Notes: a model not told the origin generated them from the letters alone. A stretch of DNA of 64,000 nucleotides from CBDCYS01 sp965226245 (GCA_965226245.1 CBDDCL010000015.1:4464001-4528000); one strand, 5' to 3'; positions 7,235-16,535 are shown, numbered from the stretch's first letter. Translations and numbers: made by a program.

Positions 7235-8641
7235 ATGGTTTTTTGGATTGAAAATGCTAAAGATCCCAGAGATGCGCGGAGGCCCTATGGGGCTGCCGTG
7301 CCCTATCTTCGGCGGAGGCGCTCTCGTCTTTCCAAGCCACTCCGCAAAGGTGCGCGGATCCTCCGGCTGGCGGCCGCGCTGGTGGTCGTCTCGGCGGCCA
7401 GCGCGCAACAACCCAAACCGATCACGCTGAGGACCGCCGTCCAAATCGCCCTCAAAGCCAGCCCCGACGTACTGCTGGCTCGCCTCGACCAAGAAAAAGC
7501 ACATCAAAGCGTCCGCGAAGCCCGGGCTCCCTTCAGCCCCCAACTCACCCTGGGGTCCGGCCTGGCCTACACCAACGGAATTCCCCAAAGCGTCGAAGGC
7601 TCGACCCCCGCGATCGTGCGAGCCGTTGGCCGCCAGTTCCTCTATAACCGAGCCCAGTCCAGCCGCATCAAGGAGGCCCGGGAGCTCGAAGCCGCCGCCG
7701 GTCACTCGGCCGCCGACAAGCGCGACGAAGTAGCTTTCCGCGTGGCATCGACCTATCTCGATTTCGAAAACGCCTGGCGCGGAGCGAAGCTTCTCGCCGA
7801 CCAAGCCGAAAATCTTCGCCGAGTCGAAGGCGTCATCGCCGCGCGAGTAGAGGAAGGACGCCAGTTGCCGCTGGACCTCACCCGCGCCCGCCTCGAAACC
7901 GCCCGCGCCCGGCAACAACTCGCAGCCGGACAAGCCCAAGTCAAGCTGCTCGAAGCCACCCTCAAGCACGAACTCAACCTGCCGCAAGACACCCCGCTCG
8001 AGCCGCAACCAACCGATCTGGTCAGCACTCTCCCGCTGCCCCGGGACGAAACCGAAGCTCTGGGACAAGCCGTCGCCGGCAATCCCGAGCTGAAGCGCAT
8101 CGACGCCAGCCTGCGCGCCAAAGGATTTGCCCTGCGAGCGGAGAAAGGAGCACTGGCGCCGCGGATCGATCTGGTAGCGCAGTACTCACTGCTGGGCCGC
8201 TTCAACAATTTCGAGGACTTCTTCAACAAGTTCCAGCGCCACAACGGGCAAATCGGAATGTCGTTCCAGATCCCGGTATTCGGCCGTAAGGAGGTCAGCG
8301 CCCGAGCCGCGAAAGTCCGCCTGGAAACCAGCGCCCTGGAGATTCAAAGGACGGCCACGCGCTCGGGAATCGAGCTGCAAGTGCAGCTCAAATTCGAAGA
8401 CCTGCGCCAAGCCGAAGGGCGGCAAAAACTCGCCCGCCTGGAGCTGGACTTCGCCCGCGAAAACCTCAGCGTCGTGCTGGCAAGACACGATGAAGGCCGT
8501 GCCGCCATGGAACAAATCGAAAAAGCCCGCCTGCAAGAGAGCCAAGCCTGGGCGGGCTACTATGACGCGCAGTACGCGTCACAGAAAGCGAAACTCAATC
8601 TGCTGCGGCAGACCGGTGAGTTGGTGGCTGCCTTGCGGTAG
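7235..8641 (+). CDS. TolC-family outer-membrane efflux protein
   Basis: The protein (468 aa from ATG 7235) has a signal peptide near residues 40-60 (ILRLAAALVVVSAASAQQ), then TolC-type coiled-coil repeats: TLRTAVQIALKASPDVLLAR, ATLKHELNLPQDTPLEP and a second half ending KAKLNLLRQTGELVAALR. The unusually long hydrophilic segment before the signal sequence suggests the true start is downstream, for example GTG 7298. It forms the outer-membrane exit duct for the adaptor and permease upstream, separated from them by the inverted-repeat element. Confidence 0.92.
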   Translation: MVFWIENAKDPRDARRPYGAAVPYLRRRRSRLSKPLRKGARILRLAAALVVVSAASAQQPKPITLRTAVQIALKASPDVLLARLDQEKAHQSVREARAPFSPQLTLGSGLAYTNGIPQSVEGSTPAIVRAVGRQFLYNRAQSSRIKEARELEAAAGHSAADKRDEVAFRVASTYLDFENAWRGAKLLADQAENLRRVEGVIAARVEEGRQLPLDLTRARLETARARQQLAAGQAQVKLLEATLKHELNLPQDTPLEPQPTDLVSTLPLPRDETEALGQAVAGNPELKRIDASLRAKGFALRAEKGALAPRIDLVAQYSLLGRFNNFEDFFNKFQRHNGQIGMSFQIPVFGRKEVSARAAKVRLETSALEIQRTATRSGIELQVQLKFEDLRQAEGRQKLARLELDFARENLSVVLARHDEGRAAMEQIEKARLQESQAWAGYYDAQYASQKAKLNLLRQTGELVAALR

Positions 8642-8712
8642 TGGGCTGGCTCAAAGCTGGATTTGTCGGGCCTCGAATTTGTCTCAGCTTTTGTCTGTCA
8701 CGAAACATGCTG

Positions 8713-8741
8713 TTGACGGCATATGTTTTTCAAAGCATGAT
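8713..8741 (+). promoter_or_regulatory. Candidate promoter of the RelE/XRE toxin-antitoxin operon
   Basis: TTGACG (8713-8718) and CATGAT (8736-8741) are separated by 17 bases, and the toxin ATG follows at 8747, so transcripts would be nearly leaderless. ATGC/GCAT inverted motifs flank the -35 box and could be an operator. The -10 match is only 4 of 6. Confidence 0.35.
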
Positions 8742-8746
8742 ACGAT

Positions 8747-9115
8747 ATGAGTTGGCAGGTCCTGTTTGACGACGAGTTTGCCGAAGAGCTGACGAGTTTC
8801 GACTTTGCCGTGCGGGTGGGGCTGCTGGCTCACGCGGCGTTGCTTGAAAGGTTCGGACCTAACCTGGGCAGGCCGCGGGTGGACACATTGAAGGGATCAC
8901 GGCACTCCAACATGAAGGAACTTCGCTTCAACGCAGCGGATGGTGTCTGGCGCGTGGCCTTCGCATTCGATCCCGGCCGGCGGGCCATCCTGCTGGCCGC
9001 GGCCGACAAGGCGGGCGCCAGCAAGAAGAGATTCTACAAGCGCCTGATCTCGACCGCGGACGCCCGTTTCGACACGCACCTGGCACGCTTGAGGGAGGAA
9101 GGAGGCAAACGGTGA
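8747..9115 (+). CDS. RelE/HigB-like (Gp49-type) toxin
   Basis: The 122-residue product matches the phage-Gp49/HigB-like group of RelE-superfamily toxins: VDTLKGSRHSNMKELRF, then the core strand pattern WRVAFAFDPGRRAILLAAADK and KKRFYKRLI. These toxins cleave mRNA on the ribosome. The gene overlaps the downstream XRE antitoxin by GTGA (9112-9115), the toxin-first order typical of this group. Confidence 0.88.
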   Translation: MSWQVLFDDEFAEELTSFDFAVRVGLLAHAALLERFGPNLGRPRVDTLKGSRHSNMKELRFNAADGVWRVAFAFDPGRRAILLAAADKAGASKKRFYKRLISTADARFDTHLARLREEGGKR

Positions 9116-9468
9116 CCGTGAAATTGAAGGATGTTCTCGACAAGTTGCCTCGGGCCGAGCGGAAGGTCGTAGCCGCACGCACGAAGGAGCTGGTGGCCGA
9201 GGAAATGTCGCTGCGGGATTTGCGCCGAGCGCACGAACTTACTCAAGAGCGCCTGGCTGAGTTTCTAGGCATAGGACAGGAAGGCGTCTCCCGTCTCGAA
9301 AAGCGGGCCGACCTGCTGCTCTCCACGCTACGCGGCTACATCGAAGCGATGGGAGGCCGCCTGCGCCTTGTGGCGGATTTCCCGGACCGGCCTCCTGTCG
9401 TCCTCAGCGGTCTTGCGGAAATGGAGAGCCCCGATGCTCAGCGCTACCCGGATAGACAGAAACGCTGA
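9112..9468 (+). CDS. XRE-family antitoxin
   Basis: The product (118 aa) starts at GTG 9112 overlapping the toxin stop. A central helix-turn-helix (LRRAHELTQERLAEFLGIGQ, EGVSRLEKRADLLLSTLRGY) is followed by an extended C-terminal tail (GGRLRLVADFPDRPPVVLSG). This is the standard architecture of antitoxins paired with Gp49-like toxins: the HTH represses the operon and the remainder neutralises the toxin. Confidence 0.9.
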   Translation: MTVKLKDVLDKLPRAERKVVAARTKELVAEEMSLRDLRRAHELTQERLAEFLGIGQEGVSRLEKRADLLLSTLRGYIEAMGGRLRLVADFPDRPPVVLSGLAEMESPDAQRYPDRQKR

Positions 9469-9571
9469 CTAGCCGCCGGGTGTCTGGTGGGCGCCGCAAG
9501 GACTGAGCCAACCTGTATAATCGCAAGTGGTCTCGTCAAACCACAGCACGGCAATCTGCTAGGAAGACAAC

Positions 9572-9763
9572 ATGTTCGGACCCGCCATCAAACTCGACAA
9601 GGACCTTTTCGAGCGCGTAAAACGCTGCGCCGACCTGGCCGGCTATTCCTCGCCCAAGGAGTTCATCCAGCACGTCCTGGAGCGTGAGCTTTCCAGCATG
9701 GAGGAGGAAGAAACCGACGAGGAAATCGTCAAGAAACTCCAAGGCCTCGGCTACATCGAGTAG
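9572..9763 (+). CDS. Small ribbon-helix-helix-like protein
   Basis: The 63-residue product reads IKLDKDLFERVKRCADLAGY, SSPKEFIQHVLERELS and a C-terminal acidic helix ending KKLQGLGYIE. The strand-helix-helix start resembles ribbon-helix-helix DNA-binding proteins or CopG-like antitoxins, and short proteins of this type are common in Acidobacteria. A TATAAT hexamer at 9516-9521 could be its -10 box. No toxin partner is adjacent. Confidence 0.65.
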   Translation: MFGPAIKLDKDLFERVKRCADLAGYSSPKEFIQHVLERELSSMEEEETDEEIVKKLQGLGYIE

Positions 9764-9781
9764 CCGCTCGCCGATGACCCC

Positions 9782-10606
9782 ATGCTGGACTGGTTTAACG
9801 CTATTTTTCGCATCTTGATCGGCGGCTACGCAGCGCTGTTCGGGGACCTCCACCCGCTGGTAAGCCTCACACCCTTGTCGATCGCCGTCGGAGTCGTCAT
9901 GTTGTGGGTCTTTGGGCTGACTTCCGACCAGGATGCCATCAACAAAACCAAGAAGCTTCTGCAGGCCTACCTTCTCGAGTTGCGGCTGTTCGGCGATGAC
10001 CCGTCGCTGATCTGGCAATCGCAAAAGAGCCTGCTGGCCGCCAACCTCCGCTACATGGGACTCATGCTGAAACCGGCGATTTATCTCACCGTGCCCATGG
10101 TCGTTTTGCTTTTCCACCTGGACTCGTTTTATGGGTTGAAGCCTTTGCGGGTCTCGGAACCGATGGTGGTTACCGTGCAGGTCAGCGGCGAGATCGCAAC
10201 TGACACCGCGGCTCCCAGCCTTACCGCACCCGCCGGAATCACTGTCGAAACACCCGCCGTTCGGGCGCTGGAGCCGGGCCAATTCAGTTGGCGCATTCGC
10301 CCCGCGCGGGAGACCAGCGGGAATCTGAAATTCAATTGGGAGGGGCACGGGAGTTGGGAGAAATCGGTGGCTTCCGGCGACGGCCGGCAATACCTCAATT
10401 ACCGCCGCGTCAACGGCTCGCTCGCAAGCCTGATGCACCCGGGCGAGGATCTTCTGGGAGTCGCCGGCGTCGAATGGGTCGAGATTCTCTACCCAGCGGC
10501 TACGATCGAGCTGTGGGGAGTGGATTTGCACTGGCTCATCTGGTTCTTCGTCATTTCGATGCTAAGCGCTTACCTGCTGAAAGGCTATTTCAAGGTTGTG
10601 ATTTGA
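9782..10606 (+). CDS. Membrane protein of unknown family
   Basis: The 274-residue protein has an N-terminal amphipathic/TM segment, a second TM helix (SIAVGVVMLWVFGLT), a cytosolic helical hairpin (DQDAINKTKKLLQAYLLELR), a TM segment (MLKPAIYLTVPMVVLLFHL), a periplasmic beta-rich domain (about residues 120-245) and a C-terminal TM (LIWFFVISMLSAYLL). The TM-coiled-hairpin-TM start recalls YidC/EMC3-like insertases in topology only; I do not recognise a family. It follows the small RHH-like gene by 18 bp. Confidence 0.75.
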   Translation: MLDWFNAIFRILIGGYAALFGDLHPLVSLTPLSIAVGVVMLWVFGLTSDQDAINKTKKLLQAYLLELRLFGDDPSLIWQSQKSLLAANLRYMGLMLKPAIYLTVPMVVLLFHLDSFYGLKPLRVSEPMVVTVQVSGEIATDTAAPSLTAPAGITVETPAVRALEPGQFSWRIRPARETSGNLKFNWEGHGSWEKSVASGDGRQYLNYRRVNGSLASLMHPGEDLLGVAGVEWVEILYPAATIELWGVDLHWLIWFFVISMLSAYLLKGYFKVVI

Positions 10607-10725
10607 TCTGGCGGAACTGTTTACCCCCGTCTGCCCGCGGGCAAGAGTTTGGCCGCGGCAACGGGCGAGCACCAGAAGGCGAACCACGAAGGAGATTTCG
10701 CTCATGATTGTCAAACTCGGCGCCG

Positions 10726-11463
10726 TCAAGTCCCGGTTTGCTCGCCGCCAAAAACCTCTTTGAACACGACCGCCAGGTCGCGAAGCGCCTGTTCGCCGTC
10801 GCCCTCGAAACTGGATCCGTGCATGATGGCGAGCTTGGCGGGTTTCAGCGCAGCCAGCTTCTGGAAAAGCCCGTCGGTGTAAGGCGCGTAGGGCGCATAA
10901 TCGGCTAGAATCCCAGCCTGGTATTCGACCATCGCCGCCCGTGAACGCTCGACCACATCGGATTGCGTCAGGGGCTCGACTTGACCCACTTGGTGAAAAA
11001 GGTCGGAACAGAGAAGAGTCTTGGTTGTTTCCTCGAACAAGACGGATGCATCCCAGCCGTGCGGCAGGTGGGGCGTGCGGCAGAGCCGGAAGCTGTGCTT
11101 GCCGGTCTTGAACACCTCGCCGTCCGCCAAGCCGCGGGCGGGCCGGTCGGCGAAATCATTGACGCTCACAAGCGCGCCGACCGTGCTGCAAACCGCTTCC
11201 GCCGCCGGCGCCGCCTCGAGCCATTGATTCAGAGCGCCACACTCGTCCGACTCAAAATGGCTGAACCCGACCCAGCGAATCCGCGAGGGGTCGATCACGG
11301 TTGCCACCGCGTCACGGATCGAAGGGAACATGCCCTTCAGCCCCGCGTGAAAGAGCAGCGGTTCGTCGTCGTCGACCAAGAAGTGATTGAACTGCAAGTC
11401 AAAATCGGGAACATATTCCGAGATGCGATACAGGTCGGGACCAATCTCGTTGACTGCTGCCAT
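10726..11463 (-). CDS. MBL-fold protein resembling flavodiiron oxygen-binding domain
   Basis: I place the start at ATG 11463, preceded by GAGGAGG 6 bases upstream; 245 residues. The sequence contains FSHFESDECGAL (the H-x-E-x-D motif of flavodiiron-type metallo-beta-lactamase domains), TPHLPHGWDA and IMHGSSFEG. These positions suggest a di-metal site as in oxygen-reducing flavodiiron proteins, but no flavodoxin domain follows. It may be a redox enzyme or a hydrolase; its substrate is unknown. Confidence 0.85.
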   Translation of the reverse strand: MAAVNEIGPDLYRISEYVPDFDLQFNHFLVDDDEPLLFHAGLKGMFPSIRDAVATVIDPSRIRWVGFSHFESDECGALNQWLEAAPAAEAVCSTVGALVSVNDFADRPARGLADGEVFKTGKHSFRLCRTPHLPHGWDASVLFEETTKTLLCSDLFHQVGQVEPLTQSDVVERSRAAMVEYQAGILADYAPYAPYTDGLFQKLAALKPAKLAIMHGSSFEGDGEQALRDLAVVFKEVFGGEQTGT

Positions 11464-11505
11464 GGATTCCTCCTCATTCCCCGCGGACAACCAGATCGCG
11501 CGCGC

Positions 11506-12537
11506 CTACTTTAAATAGCTGGGATCTTGAGGGCCCTTCGAGTCGTCAGCAGGACGCTGTTGCGGCTTGATGTCGAAGACGCCGGTGGCTCGCGGCGATG
11601 TGAGCCGCGCTCCCGTGACGCGGCCATTGAGAGCTTTCAGAAAAGCGAACAAGTCGCCCCTCTCGTCCGCGGACAGAGGGACCGGCGAGACTTCGGCCCT
11701 GAGACCGGCCGGCGCGGCGCCTCCCGTGACGTAGTGGTCGAGGACGTGTTTCATGCGCAGGTACATGCCGTTGTGCATGTAGGAAAAACGCCGCATGACG
11801 TCACGCAGGCCTTGTGTCTTGTACTTTGACCCGGGCTCCGCGTCGCCTTCTCTTTCAGGGACGCCGGTGTAGTGAAACTTGTGATCGGTGAGCAGCGGCC
11901 CGTTGTGACAGGAGATGCAGCGCGCTCTGCCGCTGAATAACGCCATGCCGCGCCGAGCCTCCGCGCTCAGCGCCGTGTCGTCACCCTGGAGATAACGGTC
12001 GAGATCGCTGTCGTAGGAAACAAGCGTCCTTTCATAGGCCGCAATCGACTTGGCGATCAGGCCGAACGACATCGGCTCGCCGGGGAAGACCTTTTCGAAC
12101 ATCTTGCGGTAGCCTGGGTCGGCGGCGACTCGCTCAGCCGCGGCCGCCGGGCTGAGCGCCATTTCTTGGGGATGCCGCAACGGCATGGCCGCTTGCTCTT
12201 CGAGCGACTTCGCGCGGCCGTCGAAGAAAAGGGTCCGCTGCCAGCCAACGTTGAGCAAGCCGGGCGCCTTGCGGGACAGCTCGGACTCGTTGAGCCCCCA
12301 TGCCCGGCTCAAGCCGTCCATGAAAAGCAGCTCCGGCTTGTGACAGGTGCCGCAACTGCGCCGCCCGCCGCCCGACAGCATCGTCTCGAAAAACAGCATT
12401 TCCCCGAGCTTGATCTTGCCGGGGGTAGGCTGATTATCCGGAGGGTGGGGAGGCGTACCCGAAAGCGGCTCGAGCCGCGGCGAGTCGGCCGCAACCAGAC
12501 TAGTCGTCAAAAGGAGGCAAAGCCCGAGAATTCTCAC
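11506..12537 (-). CDS. Di-heme cytochrome-c peroxidase family protein (MauG-like)
   Basis: The secreted protein (343 aa) has a signal peptide (ILGLCLLLTTSLVAA) and two heme c motifs, CGTCH and CISCH, about 150 residues apart. It contains the family patterns LGEMLFFETMLS, FFDGRAKSLEEQA and FSYMHNGMYLRMKHVLDHY. Members reduce peroxides in the periplasm or perform MauG-type oxidations. It lies 42 bp upstream of the MBL-fold gene on the same strand, so the two could be co-transcribed. Confidence 0.93.
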   Translation of the reverse strand: MRILGLCLLLTTSLVAADSPRLEPLSGTPPHPPDNQPTPGKIKLGEMLFFETMLSGGGRRSCGTCHKPELLFMDGLSRAWGLNESELSRKAPGLLNVGWQRTLFFDGRAKSLEEQAAMPLRHPQEMALSPAAAAERVAADPGYRKMFEKVFPGEPMSFGLIAKSIAAYERTLVSYDSDLDRYLQGDDTALSAEARRGMALFSGRARCISCHNGPLLTDHKFHYTGVPEREGDAEPGSKYKTQGLRDVMRRFSYMHNGMYLRMKHVLDHYVTGGAAPAGLRAEVSPVPLSADERGDLFAFLKALNGRVTGARLTSPRATGVFDIKPQQRPADDSKGPQDPSYLK

Positions 12538-13004
12538 AACCTCAAAGTATCACATCGTGTGTGAAGAACAGAGTGTCAAGCGGGTTGTGCACAGCCAGGA
12601 GGACCCATGGGTTCGGGGAGCTACGGCAGGGCTAGAAGAGGGTCCGGGGCGAGATACCCAAGGATTCACTCGTCACGGCTAAGGCCACCTGAGAACGTGG
12701 CAAGTATTCTACAGTTATCTGATCGCCTGGTTCGACGTGCAAAAAGACATCGGGGCTGACTGCAAATCTTTCTCCGGCTGCCATGAGCCAGGGCCTGCGG
12801 TACATCATTACTCATTCTGTTGCACCGGACCGCGCCGGTACGCCATTAAGGACGACGGCCCATACGATTGGGTCCCGATGATCAGGGCGCGGCGGTTAAA
12901 CTCAACCGAACGCGATCTCACACCAAGAATCCCTCGGAGGGCTTCAAGTGGAGGAATCGCAAGCGGTTAGCCCACGCGCTTTGGTGAGAACCCCCACGCC
13001 GAGT
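12538..13004. other. Intergenic stretch, nothing recognised
   Basis: About 470 bases between the divergently placed peroxidase start and the 3' end of the propeller pseudogene. I see no convincing ORF, repeat or RNA gene; it contains only scattered short ORFs with no family pattern. Confidence 0.5.
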
Positions 13005-14271
13005 TCAGCGTGTTTCGACAAGGAAGATGTCCGCCTGATCGGTGTCGCGCGTGTAGACGACCGATTCGCTGTCAGGGAACCATCCGCCGTTGTGCACGTG
13101 CCAGATTCCTTTGCCTTCGGTGAGTTGCTCGGCCTCACCGAGTGCACGCGGCAATCCGTCTTCCGGGTCAGGCGGGGTCAGCCGTAAAACATAGAGATTC
13201 TGGTTGACGTGGCTTTCGTTGTGACTGAACGATACGGCACTTCCGTCCGGGGCCACTGCAAGCTCGTAGTGGGGACCGCGGTGCAGGATTCGCTGTTTGC
13301 CGCTCACCAGGTTCATAACAAACATTTCGCGAGCACCGTCTTTCGCGATGCGAGACAAGATGACGTGCTCTCCATCCAGATACCATCCGAAATTGATCGC
13401 GCCCACGGTGGCGGGGATCGGCTCTGCCCTGCCGTCGAGCGATGCTAGCCAGAGGGCGAATCCATCTTCGGTCGGCGCGATATAGCCGATCCGGTTTCCG
13501 TCCGGCGACCATCTTGGCGCGGCATTGGTTTCGACTCCAGCCGTCCTCATGTAAGTAACCGGAATGCTAATGGGGCGACAGGCGGCGCGTTTCTCCACTT
13601 TGCACGTCCGCGATCCACAGCCTGGACGCGCCGTCGCGCGCGGACCGGAAGACGATCTGCTTGCCGTCCAGCGACCAGTCCGGACGAGTGTCCGGGCCGG
13701 GGGAGTGCGTGAGCTGACGCTCTTCGCCGGTTCTTACGTCAAGGAGCCAGATTTCGGTGTCACCAGTTCGTCCGGATTGGTAGGCGATTCGCGTGTCATC
13801 GGGCGACACCCGGGGATCCAGGTGCTTGCTGGTGCCTCCGATCAGCCGCTCGCTTTGGCCGTTCGACAGGTATGTGCGATAGATGTGCAGGGTGTGGCTG
13901 AAGCTCGAATAAGCGACTGCGCCGCTAGGGGCGACCGCCGGGTACATATACTGCCCGGGACCTCTCGTCACCTGGGACCAAGCACCGGAGTCCAACTCGA
14001 CGCGCCAGATGTTTCCGGCTCCTCCGCGGCCGGAGTTGACGTACAGGCTTTGGTCATCCGGCGCCCAAGCCGGCCAGTTCCCGCTATCCGCGGCTCGCCT
14101 GTCGATTTGGCCGCTGGCGTCCGCGATCCAAATGCCCCGCTTGCCGTCGCGCTTGCCGCGGAACGCAATCTGCGGCTCGCGGATCGTCGCCTGGGTTCGC
14201 ATCAAACAAGTCAAACAAGGAGCAAGAGTATGGCGGAACAGTGGTCCCGATTTCCCGGGTGACCGACGCAA
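13005..14271 (-). pseudogene. TolB-like beta-propeller protein, frameshifted
   Basis: Two minus-strand frames (14271 to 13567 and 13598 to 13005) together encode one propeller. They show repeated WSPDG/SPDGTRIAY-like motifs in PAWAPDDQSLYVNS, DPRVSPDDTRIAYQSG, RPDWSLDGKQIVFRSA and APRWSPDGNRIGYI. The frames join at the CCCC run (plus-strand 13572-13575): removing one base gives continuous TRRLSPISIPVTYMRTAG. It is either a pseudogene by single-base insertion or an assembly error. The N-terminus may also be missing a DNA-binding or signal region. Confidence 0.8.
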
Positions 14272-14400
14272 GAGAAACCGCCAAGTGGTACGCTCGCCTA
14301 GGATTTAAACTCGAAGGAGAGCAACAGTTTTGCTCCGAACCTGCTAATCTATCCTTCCTACGGCGCGGCGATATTCGTCTTCATTTGTCGGAAAACGAAG
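14241..14400 (+). pseudogene. Glyoxalase/bleomycin-resistance (VOC) protein fragment
   Basis: The frame from GTG 14241 encodes VPISRVTDARETAKWYARLG, a following strand and FLRRGDIRLHLSENE, the N-terminal half of a VOC-superfamily protein. After about 52 codons the homology stops, immediately before the RBS of the next gene. The second half of the fold is absent, so it cannot be functional. Confidence 0.65.
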
Positions 14401-14443
14401 CCGACACTGATGCATTATCTCAGGAATCACACGGAGGCGCTCG

Positions 14444-15568
14444 ATGTATTCCGAAAAAACGCTCAACGATCTAACGCAGTTGATCTACCAGGCAGCCGCG
14501 GACTCGGAGCGCTGGCCGGCGTTTCTCGGGCGGTACCAAGAGACCGTCGCAGCCCGCAATGTTGCCCTAGCGTACGCCGCGCCGGATCAGAAGCTCTCGC
14601 TCATGGTCGCCACCGGAGCGGACGAGGCCGACATGCGCAAATACCATCAGTATCCGTGTCCGTGGCTAGACCGTCTGGTCCAGGAGAACTGCCGTACAGG
14701 GGGCGCCGACGCCAGTCACCACCTGATCACGGACGCCGAGCTCGAGAACACCGAATGTTTCAGTCAATTCCTGGGCCCCCGGCAATTCCACTACGGCATG
14801 GGGGCGGCGTTTCAGGCCGTCGGCGCGGGGCCGTCGTTGATGGTCATTCTGCGTGAGAAAACGAAAGGCCCCTATGACAGACCGGACTTGGAGCTTCTTC
14901 GCGCGCTGCTTCCTCACCTGAGCCAGGCCCTCAAGCTGTACGGCAGGATCGCGTCGCTCGAGAGCAGCCGGCGGGGTCTGGAGGATTCGCTCGACCGCAT
15001 CTCGACGGGCGTGCTGCTTCTGGACGCGGGCGGGCGCGTGCTCTTCGCCAACCGGGCGGCCGAACGGATCGCCAGCCAAGACGACGGCCTTCGGATCACG
15101 CGCGACGGCCTCGCCACCGCCCTGCCGCGCGAGAGCGCCGCCCTGGGCCGCTTGGTGGCGGCGGCGGCGCTCACGACGAACGGCAACGGATCCGCCGCGG
15201 GCGGCGAGCTTCTGCTCTCCCGCCCGTCGCTGCGCCGGCCGCTGGCGCTCGCCGTCTCGCCGCTGCCCAAGGACGGGTTTCTCCCCTCTCTCCCGGGCGT
15301 GCCCGCCGTGGCCGTGTTCATCAGCGATCCCGAGGCCGCCGGCGAAAGCGACGCAGCGCTGCTCGCCCGCCTCTACGGCCTGACGCCGGCGGAGAGCCGC
15401 GTGACCGCGGCCCTGATGTCAGGCGGTGACCTGCGCGAGGTGTCGGATGCCCTCGGCATTAGCTACCACACCGGCCGCGCTCAAATGAAGAGCGTCTTCA
15501 GCAAGACTGGAGCCCGACGCCAAGCAGAGTTGGTGCAACTTCTGCTGAAGTTGCCAGCGCCGGCCTGA
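14444..15568 (+). CDS. LuxR-family transcriptional regulator with PAS-like sensor
   Basis: The 374-residue product has an N-terminal ligand-binding-like region (LTQLIYQAAADSERWPAFLGR), a central PAS-like core (LDRISTGVLLLDAGGRVLFA, NRAAERIASQDDGL) and a C-terminal LuxR helix-turn-helix (YGLTPAESRVTAALMSGGDL, REVSDALGISYHTGRAQMKS, VFSKTGARRQAELVQLLL). The GGAGG at 14434-14438 precedes the ATG. It may regulate the adjacent secreted cupin gene downstream, which is an inference from position only. Confidence 0.92.
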   Translation: MYSEKTLNDLTQLIYQAAADSERWPAFLGRYQETVAARNVALAYAAPDQKLSLMVATGADEADMRKYHQYPCPWLDRLVQENCRTGGADASHHLITDAELENTECFSQFLGPRQFHYGMGAAFQAVGAGPSLMVILREKTKGPYDRPDLELLRALLPHLSQALKLYGRIASLESSRRGLEDSLDRISTGVLLLDAGGRVLFANRAAERIASQDDGLRITRDGLATALPRESAALGRLVAAAALTTNGNGSAAGGELLLSRPSLRRPLALAVSPLPKDGFLPSLPGVPAVAVFISDPEAAGESDAALLARLYGLTPAESRVTAALMSGGDLREVSDALGISYHTGRAQMKSVFSKTGARRQAELVQLLLKLPAPA

Positions 15569-15705
15569 TATTCACACTTTCTATAAAAAAAACAGCCGCA
15601 TAACCCAAATGGGCGATGACGGCCCGCTCACGCCCGCCCCATTCTGGTGTCAGGAGATAAACCATGACCCGAAAACACCTCAACCTCTTACGTAAGGAGA
15701 AATCA

Positions 15706-16335
15706 ATGATCAAACGAAACTTCAACTTGTTCTTGTTGGCGGCTGTGCTGGGCGGCATTCTGATGTCGGCGCAACCGGCGAGCGCTCAGTTGGTGTTGCC
15801 CGGAGGAGCCACATTCGACCTCTTTGGGCCGCCAGGGCTCGTCCCCGAACGCAAGGTCCTGCTCAAGGCGACAGAGGGCCCGTTCAATACCATTTACGGT
15901 AAGTTTGCGCTTCCAGCGGGCGCCATGCTCGACTGGCACGTCAATCCAGGTGTGGCTATCATAACCGCGACCAAAGGGATATTCAACGAACACCGCAGCA
16001 ATGGCTGCATCTCTCTACACGAAGCGGGCGACGTGTTCTTCGAATCCGCGGGTCAGGTGCACAAGATCGTCAACCCCAGCGCCACCGAAACCGCCGAGAC
16101 GCTCATCACATTTATCGTTCCGGTCGGCAGCGACCTGGTGACCTTCGTTCCTCCTCCCGCGGAAACGCCTTGCGACCCCGGGGAGGGGTCGGACCCCCGG
16201 CCGGCGAAGCTTGATGTGACGCAGCTCGAGACGGGAGTGGAGGCGTTAGCCGGAGATCTGACCTTTGTCAAGGACGTGATTAAGCGTCTCGCCGCCGTAC
16301 ACGGCGTGCTACGCCGCGGGGATGTCGACAAATAA
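15706..16335 (+). CDS. Secreted cupin-domain protein
   Basis: Start ATG 15706 has AAGGAG 7 bases upstream; 209 residues. A signal peptide (FLLAAVLGGILMSAQPASA) is followed by a cupin domain with metal-binding pattern PAGAMLDWHVNPG and CISLHEAGDVFFESAGQVHKI. The C-terminus is a helical tail. Its substrate is unknown. It follows the LuxR regulator with about 140 bp between them. The dispersed repeat lies just downstream. Confidence 0.85.
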   Translation: MIKRNFNLFLLAAVLGGILMSAQPASAQLVLPGGATFDLFGPPGLVPERKVLLKATEGPFNTIYGKFALPAGAMLDWHVNPGVAIITATKGIFNEHRSNGCISLHEAGDVFFESAGQVHKIVNPSATETAETLITFIVPVGSDLVTFVPPPAETPCDPGEGSDPRPAKLDVTQLETGVEALAGDLTFVKDVIKRLAAVHGVLRRGDVDK

Positions 16336-16459
16336 ACCTCCACAGCCACCGCTGACTCGACATGCAGGCGGGGTGTCGCAGTTCTTAGGCGAAAGGCGAC
16401 AGCTCACGTCCGGCGAAAAACGCGCTAGACGAGCCAAGTCGGAGCAATTTTGTGGGATC

Positions 16460-16535
16460 TCGGAAGGGGTGCTTCGATGCGCCTCATCCGCCGGCGGTCA
16501 CGCCTTCCTTTCGGTTGCGGCTGGTCAGCGTTAGG
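16460..16535 (+). repeat. Dispersed repeat copy B (partial)
   Basis: GGGGTGCTTCGATGCGCC, CTCATCCGCCGGCGGTCACG and GTTGCGGCTGGTCAGCGTTA match the sub-unit of the dispersed repeat at 35400-35495 with scattered differences. Its right edge (AGG at 16533-16535) falls inside hicA, which is cut after 8 codons. Confidence 0.65.

Noticed and set aside
3598..8641. ABC ATPase hidden in the efflux cluster
   Set aside because: No Walker A (GxxGxGKS/T) or ABC signature is found on either strand in this interval.
12538..13004. Small RNA or gene between peroxidase and propeller pseudogene
   Set aside because: No promoter-terminator pair, conserved hairpin or coding pattern stands out.
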